NCBI GenBank assembly: GCA_965263065.1
Contig: CBDHGH010000003.1
Coordinates: 2,046,001 to 2,110,000, forward strand
Direction of reading: 5' to 3'
Length of the DNA: 64,000 nt
Origin: TK10-74A sp965263065
Lineage (GTDB): Bacteria > Chloroflexota > Dehalococcoidia > Bin125
The notes beneath the pieces were generated by a model, which made no database searches, was not told where the DNA came from, and worked only from the letters and a program-made list of their open reading frames with translations. Shown in pieces: positions 37,355 through 45,484 of this stretch; within the stretch, counting starts at the first letter, position 1, and each line of letters starts with the position of its first letter. The translations under genes were made by a program, and so were the position numbers.

Positions 37355-37969
37355 ATGCCCGGCTCCCCCAACGACATCAGACTCGCCTTTTCCGAAGCGG
37401 CGATCTCCGCCCTCAGCGCCGCCCTCGACGGCTACCCCGAGCCCGTCTCCGGCATCCGCATCAAGATCGCCGGGCGCAGCGGGAGCGGCTTCGACCACGT
37501 CATCACCATCGTCGAGAAGGGCCACGAGCCCGACGACCCCGCCCTCGACATCGACGGCCTGCGCGTCTACGTCGAGCGCGAGCACGCCGACAAGCTCAAC
37601 GGCGTCGCCGTCCACTACGAGCACAAGGGCCCCAACATCAGCGGGCTCGAGTTCGACAACCCCAACCCCGTCTGGGACAACCCCCTCGAGCAGCGCGTCC
37701 AGATCCTCTTCGAGGAGTACGTCAACCCCGGCATCGCCGCCCACGGCGGCTTCGTCACCCTGCTCGGCGTCGAGGACGACCGCGCCTACATCGAAATGGG
37801 CGGCGGCTGCGCCGGCTGCGGCATGGCCAGCGTCACCCTCAAGCAGGGCATCGAGGTCGCCGTCAAGGAGCACGTCCCCGAGATCACCGAGGTCGTCGAT
37901 ACGACCGATCACGCCGCCGGCACGAACCCCTACTACGAGCCCCAGAAGGCGGGCGCCGCCAGCAAGTAG
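37355..37969 (+). CDS. NfuA/NifU-like Fe-S cluster carrier
   Basis: A 204-aa protein with an N-terminal HesB/IscA-like domain and a C-terminal NifU domain. The latter has QILFEEYVNPGIAAHGGF and the cluster-binding CxxC in GCAGCGM. This is the architecture of NfuA, which receives and delivers [4Fe-4S] clusters (aconitase and radical SAM enzymes in this window would be clients). GAGGAGG precedes the ATG. Confidence 0.93.
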   Translation: MPGSPNDIRLAFSEAAISALSAALDGYPEPVSGIRIKIAGRSGSGFDHVITIVEKGHEPDDPALDIDGLRVYVEREHADKLNGVAVHYEHKGPNISGLEFDNPNPVWDNPLEQRVQILFEEYVNPGIAAHGGFVTLLGVEDDRAYIEMGGGCAGCGMASVTLKQGIEVAVKEHVPEITEVVDTTDHAAGTNPYYEPQKAGAASK

Positions 37970-38034
37970 GCCGTCGGCCCCGTGCACTAGAACATCTATT
38001 CTGCTACGATTCCCGCCGGGAAGGGCAGGGGCGG

Positions 38035-39522
38035 ATGCCGATGGATCGCCTGGTCCAAGTCGTGGAGCGCGGCTCCGATCAACTGCGCCGGGGCGCGAGC
38101 GACGACCGCCGCAAGGCGATGGGCCAGTACTACACCCCGCTCGGCATCGCGGAGTTCATGGCCTCCCTGCCCGACCTGCCAGTGGCGCGGCATGTCCGCG
38201 TGCTCGATCCGGGCGCCGGCGCCGGCATCCTCGGCATCTGCGCGGCCCGGTCGCTGCTCCAGCGGGGGGCGGAGTCCGTCCACCTGATCGCGGTCGAGCG
38301 CGACGCCGATTCTCTGCCCGCCCTCAACCACAGTCTCTCCGAGGCGAAGCGGTCCTTCGGCTCGCGGTTCAGCTCCGAGGTCCGCTCCCACGATTTCCTG
38401 AACTCGACGGGCCTCGGCCTCGGCGCCGAGCCCATCGCTCCGGTCGACATCGCGATCGCGAATCCGCCCTACTTCAAGGTCGCGCCGTCCGACCCGCGCG
38501 GCGGCGGCGCGCCGAACATCTACGCCCAGTTCATGAACGTGGCGAGCGATCTCCTCAAGCCCGGCGGCCAGATGTGCTTCATCGTCCCACGGAGCTACTC
38601 GTCGGGGCTCTACTTCCGCGACTTCCGCCGGCGGTTCCATCGCACGATGGCGCTCGAAGCCGTGCACCTCTTCCGATCGCGCGCGGAGGCGTTCAAGACC
38701 GACGGAGTGCTCCAGGAGAACATCATCATCCTGTGCCGCCGCGAGGGGACCGCGGACGGCCAAGTGCGAATCACGGTGTCGAACGGCGCCGACGATCTCC
38801 CGGCCGATGGCTGCCTGCTCGCGCCCCGGCGACGCATCGTCGACCCGGACACTCGGGACGCGTGGCTCTACCTGCCGGAATCGCGCGCCGACCTGCGAGC
38901 GCTGACGACCGTCGAGCGTCAGCCCAATCTCCTCGCCGATCTCGGCTGGGCGATTTCGACGGGGCCGGTCGTCGCGTTCCGCGCGACGGAGCACCTGCGC
39001 ACGGCCGCACGCGACTCGGACCGGGCCGACGTTCCGATGCTCTGGCTGCAACACGTCAAGCCCGGCGCCGTTGACTGGCCGCTGGATGGCGGGTTCCGCA
39101 AGCCGCAGTGGCTATCCGCCGAGGCCCCGCCGAAGCTGCGCGTGCCGAACACGAACTGCGTCTTGCTGCGCCGCTTCTCCGCCAAGGGCGACCCGCGCCG
39201 CCTGATCGCCGCGCCGCTCCTGGCCGGTCAACTGCCCGGCGACTTCGTGGGCGTCGAGAACCACGTCAACGTGATCTACGGCGCCGAACGTGACATGTCC
39301 CCCGGAGACGCGATCGGACTGGCCACACTCTGGAACTCGCGCCTCTACGAGCGCTTCTTCCGCACGATCAGCGGCAACACGCAGGTCAGCGCGTCCGAGA
39401 TCCGGGGGACCAGATTCCCGTCGCGCGATCGGATCCGAGCCGCCGCGCACAGACATCGAGCCCCTGTGGCGAGTGTGCTGCACGATGTACCGTTCCGTTG
39501 CCAGGACCGAATGGTGGCGTAA
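38035..39522 (+). CDS. N6-adenine DNA methyltransferase, TaqI/Eco57I-like
   Basis: A 495-aa protein. QYYTP near residue 30, motif I VRVLDPGAGAGILG, and catalytic motif IV IANPPYF around residue 140 show a gamma-class N6-adenine methyltransferase; the C-terminal half (from about residue 290) resembles the target-recognition region of TaqI-type enzymes. It starts at 38035 (ATG) with an alternative ATG at 38041. It lies 10 bp upstream of a methyltransferase-HNH fusion, so the pair probably forms one restriction-modification system. Confidence 0.9.
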   Translation: MPMDRLVQVVERGSDQLRRGASDDRRKAMGQYYTPLGIAEFMASLPDLPVARHVRVLDPGAGAGILGICAARSLLQRGAESVHLIAVERDADSLPALNHSLSEAKRSFGSRFSSEVRSHDFLNSTGLGLGAEPIAPVDIAIANPPYFKVAPSDPRGGGAPNIYAQFMNVASDLLKPGGQMCFIVPRSYSSGLYFRDFRRRFHRTMALEAVHLFRSRAEAFKTDGVLQENIIILCRREGTADGQVRITVSNGADDLPADGCLLAPRRRIVDPDTRDAWLYLPESRADLRALTTVERQPNLLADLGWAISTGPVVAFRATEHLRTAARDSDRADVPMLWLQHVKPGAVDWPLDGGFRKPQWLSAEAPPKLRVPNTNCVLLRRFSAKGDPRRLIAAPLLAGQLPGDFVGVENHVNVIYGAERDMSPGDAIGLATLWNSRLYERFFRTISGNTQVSASEIRGTRFPSRDRIRAAAHRHRAPVASVLHDVPFRCQDRMVA

Positions 39523-39532
39523 GAGGTCGAAC

Positions 39533-40792
39533 GTGGCTGATCCCAACTTCGCCAACCGCACGCTCTGGACGGGCGACAACCTCGACATCCTCCGGGGCAT
39601 GAACAGCGCGTCGGTCGACCTCATCTACCTGGACCCGCCGTTCAACTCGAACAAGGACTACGCCGCCCCGGTGGGCAGCAAGGCGGCCGGCGCCGCCTTC
39701 AAGGACACTTGGACGCTCTCCGACCTCGACGTGGCCTGGATGGGATTGATCGCCGACGAGCAGCCCGCGATCGCGCACTTGCTGGAGACGGCGGGCCGGA
39801 CGCACTCCAAGGGGATGCAGTCGTACCTGTGCATGATGGCGGTGCGGCTGCTGGAGTTGCGCCGCGTGATGAAGGACACGGGCAGCATCTACCTCCATTG
39901 CGACCCGACCGCGGATTCGTACCTACGGGTGCTGATGGACGCGGTGTTCGGCCAGGGGAACTTCCGCAACGAGATCATCTGGTCGTATCGGCGCTGGCCG
40001 TCGAAGCAGGACAACTTCCAACGCATGCACGACGTAATTCTGCGCTACTCGCGCGGTGGCGCGGTGGTGTGGAATCAGCTCTATGAGCCCGTCTCGGATT
40101 CGTTTCAACGCCGTTTCAAGGGCAAGGCCAACGTGCTTGACCCCGGCGCGACGCGGAAACGCGCCGCTACGCACGAGACGCCCGGTCTGCCCATGCGCGA
40201 CGTGTGGGAGATATCGATCATTGCCGGGGCGTCGAAGGAACGGGTGGGGTATCCCACGCAGAAGCCCCTCGCCCTGCTGGAGCGGATTATCGAGACTTCG
40301 ACCAACGAGGGAGACTTGGTGCTGGACCCCTTCTGCGGCTGTGCGACCGCGTGCGTCGCCGCTGAGCGGCTCGGCCGCCAGTGGGTGGGCATCGACATCT
40401 CGCCGAAGGCCGTCGAACTGGTGCAGTACCGCCTCAGTCGGCAGGAGTCGCGCGGTAACAATCAGCCGTCAGAACCAGGGGAGCGGATCGCGCTCTGGGC
40501 GTCGCGCGTCATCGCTCGCACCGACATCCCCCGCCGCACGGATGTCGACGCCCCGAAGAACTACCGCCAGAACAAGCACGTGCTCTACGGCCAGCAAGAA
40601 GGGCGCTGTGGTGGCTGCGGGACGCACTTCGAGTTCCGACATTTGGAGGTGGACCACAGAGTCCCGAGCTCGAAGGGCGGGGGGGACCACATCGAGAACC
40701 TCCAACTCCTCTGCGGGAACTGCAACCGTATCAAGGGCGATCGGCCGCAGGAGTACCTGCTGGCGCGGCTCGCCGAGATGGCCGTCGGGTGA
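39533..40792 (+). CDS. DNA methyltransferase fused to C-terminal HNH endonuclease
   Basis: A 419-aa fusion. Residues 1-310 are a beta-class amino-methyltransferase: motif IV LIYLDPPFNSNKDY comes before motif I VLDPFCGCATACVAA. Residues 345-415 are an HNH nuclease with zinc-type C-x2-C (GGCGTHFEF), LEVDHRVP, NLQLLCGNCNRIKG. Methylation and cleavage domains in one chain suggest a compact restriction-modification enzyme. A GTG at 39533 follows AGAGG. Its TGA overlaps an in-frame ATG (40792) of the radical SAM gene. Confidence 0.92.
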   Translation: MADPNFANRTLWTGDNLDILRGMNSASVDLIYLDPPFNSNKDYAAPVGSKAAGAAFKDTWTLSDLDVAWMGLIADEQPAIAHLLETAGRTHSKGMQSYLCMMAVRLLELRRVMKDTGSIYLHCDPTADSYLRVLMDAVFGQGNFRNEIIWSYRRWPSKQDNFQRMHDVILRYSRGGAVVWNQLYEPVSDSFQRRFKGKANVLDPGATRKRAATHETPGLPMRDVWEISIIAGASKERVGYPTQKPLALLERIIETSTNEGDLVLDPFCGCATACVAAERLGRQWVGIDISPKAVELVQYRLSRQESRGNNQPSEPGERIALWASRVIARTDIPRRTDVDAPKNYRQNKHVLYGQQEGRCGGCGTHFEFRHLEVDHRVPSSKGGGDHIENLQLLCGNCNRIKGDRPQEYLLARLAEMAVG

Positions 40793-40809
40793 TGGCGGGA
40801 CGCCACCCC

Positions 40810-42291
40810 ATGACCCGCATCCTCCTCGTCTCGACCTACGAGCAGGGGCACCAGCCCCTCGGGCTCGCCTCGCCCGCCGCCGCCCTGCGCGGCGCCGGCC
40901 ACGATGTCCGCACGCTGGACATCGCAGTCCAGCCCGCGGCGGCCGCCGCCTTCGACGACGCCGACCTCGTCGCCATCTCCGCCCCCATGCACACCGCCGC
41001 CCGCCTCGCGCTGCGCCTCGCCGAGCGCTTGCGGTCGCGCCGCCCCGAGCTCCCGCTCGTCCTCTACGGCCTCTACGCCTCCGAACTCGACCTCCACCTG
41101 CGCGACGGCGGCCCCTTCAGCGCCACCATCGGCGGCGAGTACGAGGGCCCCCTCGTCGCCCTTGCTGGTGTCATCGCCGACGGCCGGGCCATGCCCAAGC
41201 CCGGCGACCCCACGCAGTTCGCGGACATCGCCGGCCTCGGCCGCGCCCCCCTCTTTCCCCGCGCCGCGATGCCCCTGCCCGATCGCACCGGCCTGCCCCC
41301 CCTCAGCGAGTACGCCCGCGCCACCGTCGTGCCCGCCAACGGCCACGGCCCTGCGGCGGAGGGAGAGGAGCGGCTCGCCGGCTACGTCGAGGCCAGCCGC
41401 GGCTGCGCCCATCGCTGCACGCACTGCCCCCTCACGCCCACCTACGGCGGCCGGCTGCGCCTCGTCCCGCCCGAGGTCGTCCTGGCCGACATCGACGCCC
41501 AGGTCGAGCTCGGCGCCCGCCACATCACCTTCGGCGACCCCGACTTCTTCAACGCCGTCCCCCACTCCCTCTCCCTGCTGCGCATCCTCGCCCGGCGCCA
41601 CCCCGGCCTCAGCCTCGACGTCACCATCAAGGTCGAGCACCTGCTGGAGCACCCCGACGCCGCGCGCGCCCTCCCCGGCCTCGGCGTCGCCTGGGCGACG
41701 AGCGCCTTCGAGTCGGTCGACGACGCCCTGCTCGCCCGCCTCGACAAGGGCCACACCGTCGCCGATATGGAGCGCGCGCTCGCCCTCGCCCGCGACGCCG
41801 GGCTGCACCTGCGCCCCACCTGGCTGCCCTTCACGCCCTGGACCTCCCTCGACGACTTCGCCGCCATCCTCGACTTCATCGAGCGCCACGACCTGGTCCA
41901 GAACGTGCCCCCCGTCCAGTACGGCCTCCGCCTCCTGCTCCCCCCCGGCTCCCCCCTCATCGCCCGGGCCGAGGCCGACGGCCACCTGACCGGCTTCGAC
42001 CCCGATGGCCTCACCTACACTTGGCGCAACCCCGACCCCGCCGTCGATGCGCTGCAGGGGGAGATCGCGGCCTTCGTCGGGCGTCTCGCCTGCAGCCACC
42101 ACGGCCCCACCGACAACGCCGACGCCTTCGCCCGCATCCGCGCCCAGACGGCCCGTGCCGCCGGCCGCCCCGTTCCCCCTCCGTCGGCCGCGTCGGCCCG
42201 CTGGGTCCCCGGCCTCAGCGAGGCCTGGTTCTGTTGAGCGGAGCCCACGGAGGAGCAGTTGGCTCCCCTCGACCTCGCGCTCTCGGTCTGA
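40810..42291 (+). CDS. CUAEP-tail radical SAM selenoprotein (TGA at 42235 read as Sec)
   Basis: A 493-aa protein if the in-frame TGA is read as selenocysteine (Sec476), otherwise 475 aa. An N-terminal cobalamin-binding-like domain (ILLVSTYEQGHQPLGLASPA) is followed by the radical SAM motif CAHRCTHC near residue 200 and a TIM-barrel (HITFGDPDFFN, WATSAFESVDD). The final coding segment ends AWFC, then TGA, then codons for Ala-Glu-Pro-Thr-Glu-Glu-Gln-Leu and 10 more residues to a normal TGA. CUAEP/CCAEP-tail radical SAM proteins are a known family in which the U is Sec or Cys; the reaction is unknown to me. A hairpin follows the TGA (42240-42266). It sits between two restriction-modification loci. 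An alternative start is ATG 40792. Confidence 0.88.
42235..42266 (+). promoter_or_regulatory. Sec codon and putative bacterial SECIS hairpin
   Basis: TGA at 42235-42237 is followed three bases later by the stem GGAGCC (42240-42245)/GGCTCC (42261-42266). Inside it, AC (42247-42248) can pair with GT (42258-42259), leaving T42260 bulged and a nine-base loop. Bacterial SECIS elements lie directly after the UGA, so position fits; the loop is not the E. coli consensus. Confidence 0.55.
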
Positions 42292-42373
42292 CGTGGCGGC
42301 GAATCGAAGCTATGCTAGTAGAACACATGTACGTGCGTGCAGTACCATCTGCACGTCGAGGGAGATCGACTTG

Positions 42374-43384
42374 GTGAGCCTTGCGCAAGGGCCGCGAAAC
42401 GACATCTTGAGCCGGCTGCGATCGGCGGCCGAAACGGGCGACCCCGCCGTCCTCGACGACCTGCCGCTCGACCAGTCCCTCATCCCGCAGATGGCCCGCG
42501 ACTCCGAGGCGTGCGCCCTCGTCGAGCAGGCTGCGCGCCGATCCGCCACCGGCCACCGATTGGTCTGCGCCGATGCCCGCACGCTCTCCGGCCTCCCCGA
42601 CGGATCGGCGCATCTCGTCCTGACTTCCCCGCCCTATTGGACGCTCAAGCAGTACAACCGCGTCGAGGGGCAGCTGGGCGAGATCGACGAGTTCGAGTCC
42701 TTCGTCCGCGCCTTGGACGATGTCTGGAGGGAATGCTTCCGGGTTCTCGTCCCCGGCGGCCGCGTCGTCTGCGTGGTGGGCGACGTCCTGCTCTCGCGGC
42801 GCAAGAACGGCGGGCGTCACACGGTCGTGCCGCTGCACGCCAGCATCCAGGAGCACTGCCGGGCGCTCGGCTTCGACAACCTCGCGCCGATCATCTGGAA
42901 CAAGATCGGCAACGCGCAGTACGAGGTCGGGCGCGGGGGCTTCCTCGGCAAGCCCTACGAGCCCAACGCCGTCATCAAGAACGACATCGAATACATCCTC
43001 TTCCAGCGCAAGCCGGGCGGCTATCGCAGCCCCAGTCCGGGCACGAGGCTGCTCAGCCTGATCCCAACCGAGCGCCACCAGGAGTGGTTCCAGCAGATCT
43101 GGACGGGACTCGGCGGCGCATCGACACGCGACCACCCCGCCCCCTTCCCGCTGGCCCTCGCCGAGCGCCTCGTGCGTATGTTCTCCTTTGTCGGAGACGT
43201 GGTGCTCGATCCATTCATGGGCACCGGCACGACCGCCGTCGCGGCCCTGCGTTGGGGCCGCAGCAGCGTCGGCGTCGAAGTCGATCCCCAGTACGCCGCC
43301 ATGGCCCACGCCCGCCTCGACCACGAAGCCCGCGACCTCTTCGCAAACGCCCGTGTCGACCCCCTCGCCATCGGCTTCCAGTGA
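42374..43384 (+). CDS. Beta-class N4-cytosine/N6-adenine DNA methyltransferase
   Basis: A 336-aa protein. Catalytic motif IV TSPPYW near residue 90 precedes the SAM motif VLDPFMGTGTTAVAA near 280, the beta-class order. TSPPY is usual in N4-cytosine enzymes, but N6-adenine cannot be excluded. It starts at GTG 42374 and overlaps the following endonuclease gene by 4 bp (GTGA), so it is the protecting methyltransferase of that system. Confidence 0.9.
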   Translation: MSLAQGPRNDILSRLRSAAETGDPAVLDDLPLDQSLIPQMARDSEACALVEQAARRSATGHRLVCADARTLSGLPDGSAHLVLTSPPYWTLKQYNRVEGQLGEIDEFESFVRALDDVWRECFRVLVPGGRVVCVVGDVLLSRRKNGGRHTVVPLHASIQEHCRALGFDNLAPIIWNKIGNAQYEVGRGGFLGKPYEPNAVIKNDIEYILFQRKPGGYRSPSPGTRLLSLIPTERHQEWFQQIWTGLGGASTRDHPAPFPLALAERLVRMFSFVGDVVLDPFMGTGTTAVAALRWGRSSVGVEVDPQYAAMAHARLDHEARDLFANARVDPLAIGFQ

Positions 43385-44103
43385 GCTACGAGACGTCCAT
43401 CGCCGAGGCGGTCAGACAGTTCTGGGCCGTCCAGCGTGCGCAGGGGAGTCGCCGATCGAGGACGCGCAGTGGCGATCCCGGACGCCAGCGGGTGGTCGGC
43501 GGCAAGCACATGGCCGGCTTCCAGGCAGTCCTCGCGGACTCCCTGGTAGAGGCGGGCCTTCCCCGCGACTCCGTGATCACCGACGGCAGTGCGAGCAGGA
43601 CTCTCCCGGGCTACTTCCGAGCGACCAAGCGCTGGGATCTGCTGGTCGTGTCGGGTTCCCGCGTGCTCGCCGCCATCGAGCTCAAATCCATCAGCAGCTC
43701 GTTCGCGAACAACCTCAACAATCGAGCCGAGGAGGCCGTCGGCAGCGCAACCGACTTCGCGACGGCGTTCCGCGATGGCGCCTTCGGCAAGGTGCACCGG
43801 CCGTGGATCGGCTACGTGCTCGTGATGGTTGCGAAGACCGGAACCGGGGGATCGCTTCATCCCGTCCGAGTGGATTCGCCGCACATTGAGCCACGAGCCG
43901 AGTTCGTCGATGCGTCCTACGTCGATCGCGGCGAGCAGCTATGCCGCGCGCTCGTGCAGGAGAGGCTCTGCGACGCTGCCTGGCTTCTCGTCACGTCGGC
44001 CGAGGGTGGCCCGGACGGCGACTTCAGCGAGCCGGCCCCCGATCTTGCCGGCGAGCCGTTCATCGCCCTCTTGTCCGGCCACGTTCGCGCCCTCCTCGGG
44101 TAG
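43381..44103 (+). CDS. Type II restriction endonuclease, XhoI/PaeR7I family
   Basis: A 240-aa protein. Family hallmarks: GGKHMAGFQAVL, LPGYFRATKRWDLLVV, the PD-(D/E)xK core AAIELKS and NNLNNRAEEAVGSATDF, which match XhoI/PaeR7I enzymes (these cut CTCGAG). The same specificity here is inference. It starts with a GTG overlapping the methyltransferase stop, so expression follows that of the methylase. Confidence 0.93.
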   Translation: MSYETSIAEAVRQFWAVQRAQGSRRSRTRSGDPGRQRVVGGKHMAGFQAVLADSLVEAGLPRDSVITDGSASRTLPGYFRATKRWDLLVVSGSRVLAAIELKSISSSFANNLNNRAEEAVGSATDFATAFRDGAFGKVHRPWIGYVLVMVAKTGTGGSLHPVRVDSPHIEPRAEFVDASYVDRGEQLCRALVQERLCDAAWLLVTSAEGGPDGDFSEPAPDLAGEPFIALLSGHVRALLG

Positions 44104-44108
44104 CCCCC

Positions 44109-45377
44109 CTACCCGATCTCCAACTCGAAGCGCAGACGCCGCCACGACTGCCGCAGCGCCTCCACGACCTCCCCCGGGGCCTCGCCCCGCGCGAAGATGA
44201 AGCCGGGGTACGCGCCCCCCTCCGGGAGCGGCACGAAGCGGTACCCCGGCCGCGTCACGATCGTCACCTCCGACACCAGGGGCGTCGCGCGCGCCGCGTC
44301 GAGGCCGTGCACGGCGTGCAGTCGGCCCGGCCCCGGCGTCGGGATCATCATCACGCCGCTCGCCGCCGGCTCCCGCTCCAGCCGATCGAGCGGCAGCCCC
44401 GTCGCCTGACGCAGCACGACCTCCTCCAGCGACGCCCCCGCCTCCCCCGACCCCACGTCGAAGCGCAGCGATCGCGCGCAGTGGCCGCCGATCGTCCGCG
44501 CCGCGATGTCGATCGGGAACGCCCCCTGCGCGTTGACCCGCAGCTCGACGTGCACCGGCCCCCGCGACAGCCCGATCGCCCGCGCCGCCCGCTCCGCCGT
44601 CCGCCGGATCTCCTCCTGCCGCGCGTCCGGCAGCGCCGACGGCGTCACGTAGATCGTCTCCTCAAAGAACGGCCCCTCCAGCGGGTCCGGCTTGTCGAAC
44701 AGCGCCAGCACCTGCAGGGCTCCGCCGCCGCCGTCCGATTGCGGGACGAGCAGCCCCTCCAGCGCGACCTCCTCGCCCGGGAGGTAGCCCTCGACCAGAT
44801 AGCGATCCGCCGTGCCGCCGCAGTCGGCCGCGACGGCCGGGTCCGACAGCAGCCGCCCCAGCCGCTCGACCGCCGCCACGAACGACGCCGCGTCGTCGGC
44901 CCGCATCACGCCGCGGCTCCCCGCCAGCGCCAGCGGCTTCACCACCACCGGGAACGCCAGCTCCCGCGCGACGGCCGCCGCCTCCTCCGAGAAGCGGCAG
45001 ACCCGGAACGGCGGCGACGGCAGGCCCGCCGCCGACAGCAGGCGCCGCAGTTCCGCCTTGTTCCGCGTCGCGCCGACGGCCGCCGCCGGGTTCGACGGCA
45101 GCTGCAACAGCGATGCGGCCTCCGCCGCCAGCAGCGTCCCGCCGTCGTCGACCGGCACGATGGCGTCCACCGGGTGCCCGTCGGCGTAGCGGGCGATCGC
45201 CGCCGCGCCGGCCGCCGTGTCGCGGAAGTCGGCGCTCAGCGACCGCTCCGCGAACGCGTCGAGCGGCTGGCCCACGTCCGACGCCACGGCCACGTCGAGC
45301 CCCAGCCGCCCGGCCGCCGCCAGGAAGTCGTGGCTGCGATAGCTGGCGCTGGGGATCAGGAGCAGTACACGTGGCAT
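44109..45377 (-). CDS. ATP-grasp domain ligase
   Basis: A 422-aa cytoplasmic ATP-grasp enzyme. N-terminal VLLLIPSASYRSHDF; ATP-binding RNKAELRRLLSAAGLPSPP and FPVVVKPLALAGSRGV; metal-binding PVHVELRVNAQGAFPIDIAARTIGG. The build resembles carbamoyl-phosphate-synthase-like/biotin-carboxylase-like peptide or amino-acid ligases. Substrate unknown. It converges with the XhoI-like gene (5-bp gap) and is divergent from the copper ATPase gene. Confidence 0.88.
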   Translation of the reverse strand: MPRVLLLIPSASYRSHDFLAAAGRLGLDVAVASDVGQPLDAFAERSLSADFRDTAAGAAAIARYADGHPVDAIVPVDDGGTLLAAEAASLLQLPSNPAAAVGATRNKAELRRLLSAAGLPSPPFRVCRFSEEAAAVARELAFPVVVKPLALAGSRGVMRADDAASFVAAVERLGRLLSDPAVAADCGGTADRYLVEGYLPGEEVALEGLLVPQSDGGGGALQVLALFDKPDPLEGPFFEETIYVTPSALPDARQEEIRRTAERAARAIGLSRGPVHVELRVNAQGAFPIDIAARTIGGHCARSLRFDVGSGEAGASLEEVVLRQATGLPLDRLEREPAASGVMMIPTPGPGRLHAVHGLDAARATPLVSEVTIVTRPGYRFVPLPEGGAYPGFIFARGEAPGEVVEALRQSWRRLRFELEIG

Positions 45378-45484
45378 GGGGCGGCCATGGTATCGCGGTG
45401 TGCGCTGCGGCGTGCACTGCGGCTCGCCGCCCAGCCGCCGCCGCCGCCCGTCGCGACTGGTTACGCTGGCATCGGAGGGTCCCC

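Noticed and set aside
42235..42237. TGA in the radical SAM gene as an ordinary stop
   Set aside because: The residues before and after it spell the C-U-A-E-P family tail, and a hairpin follows at once.
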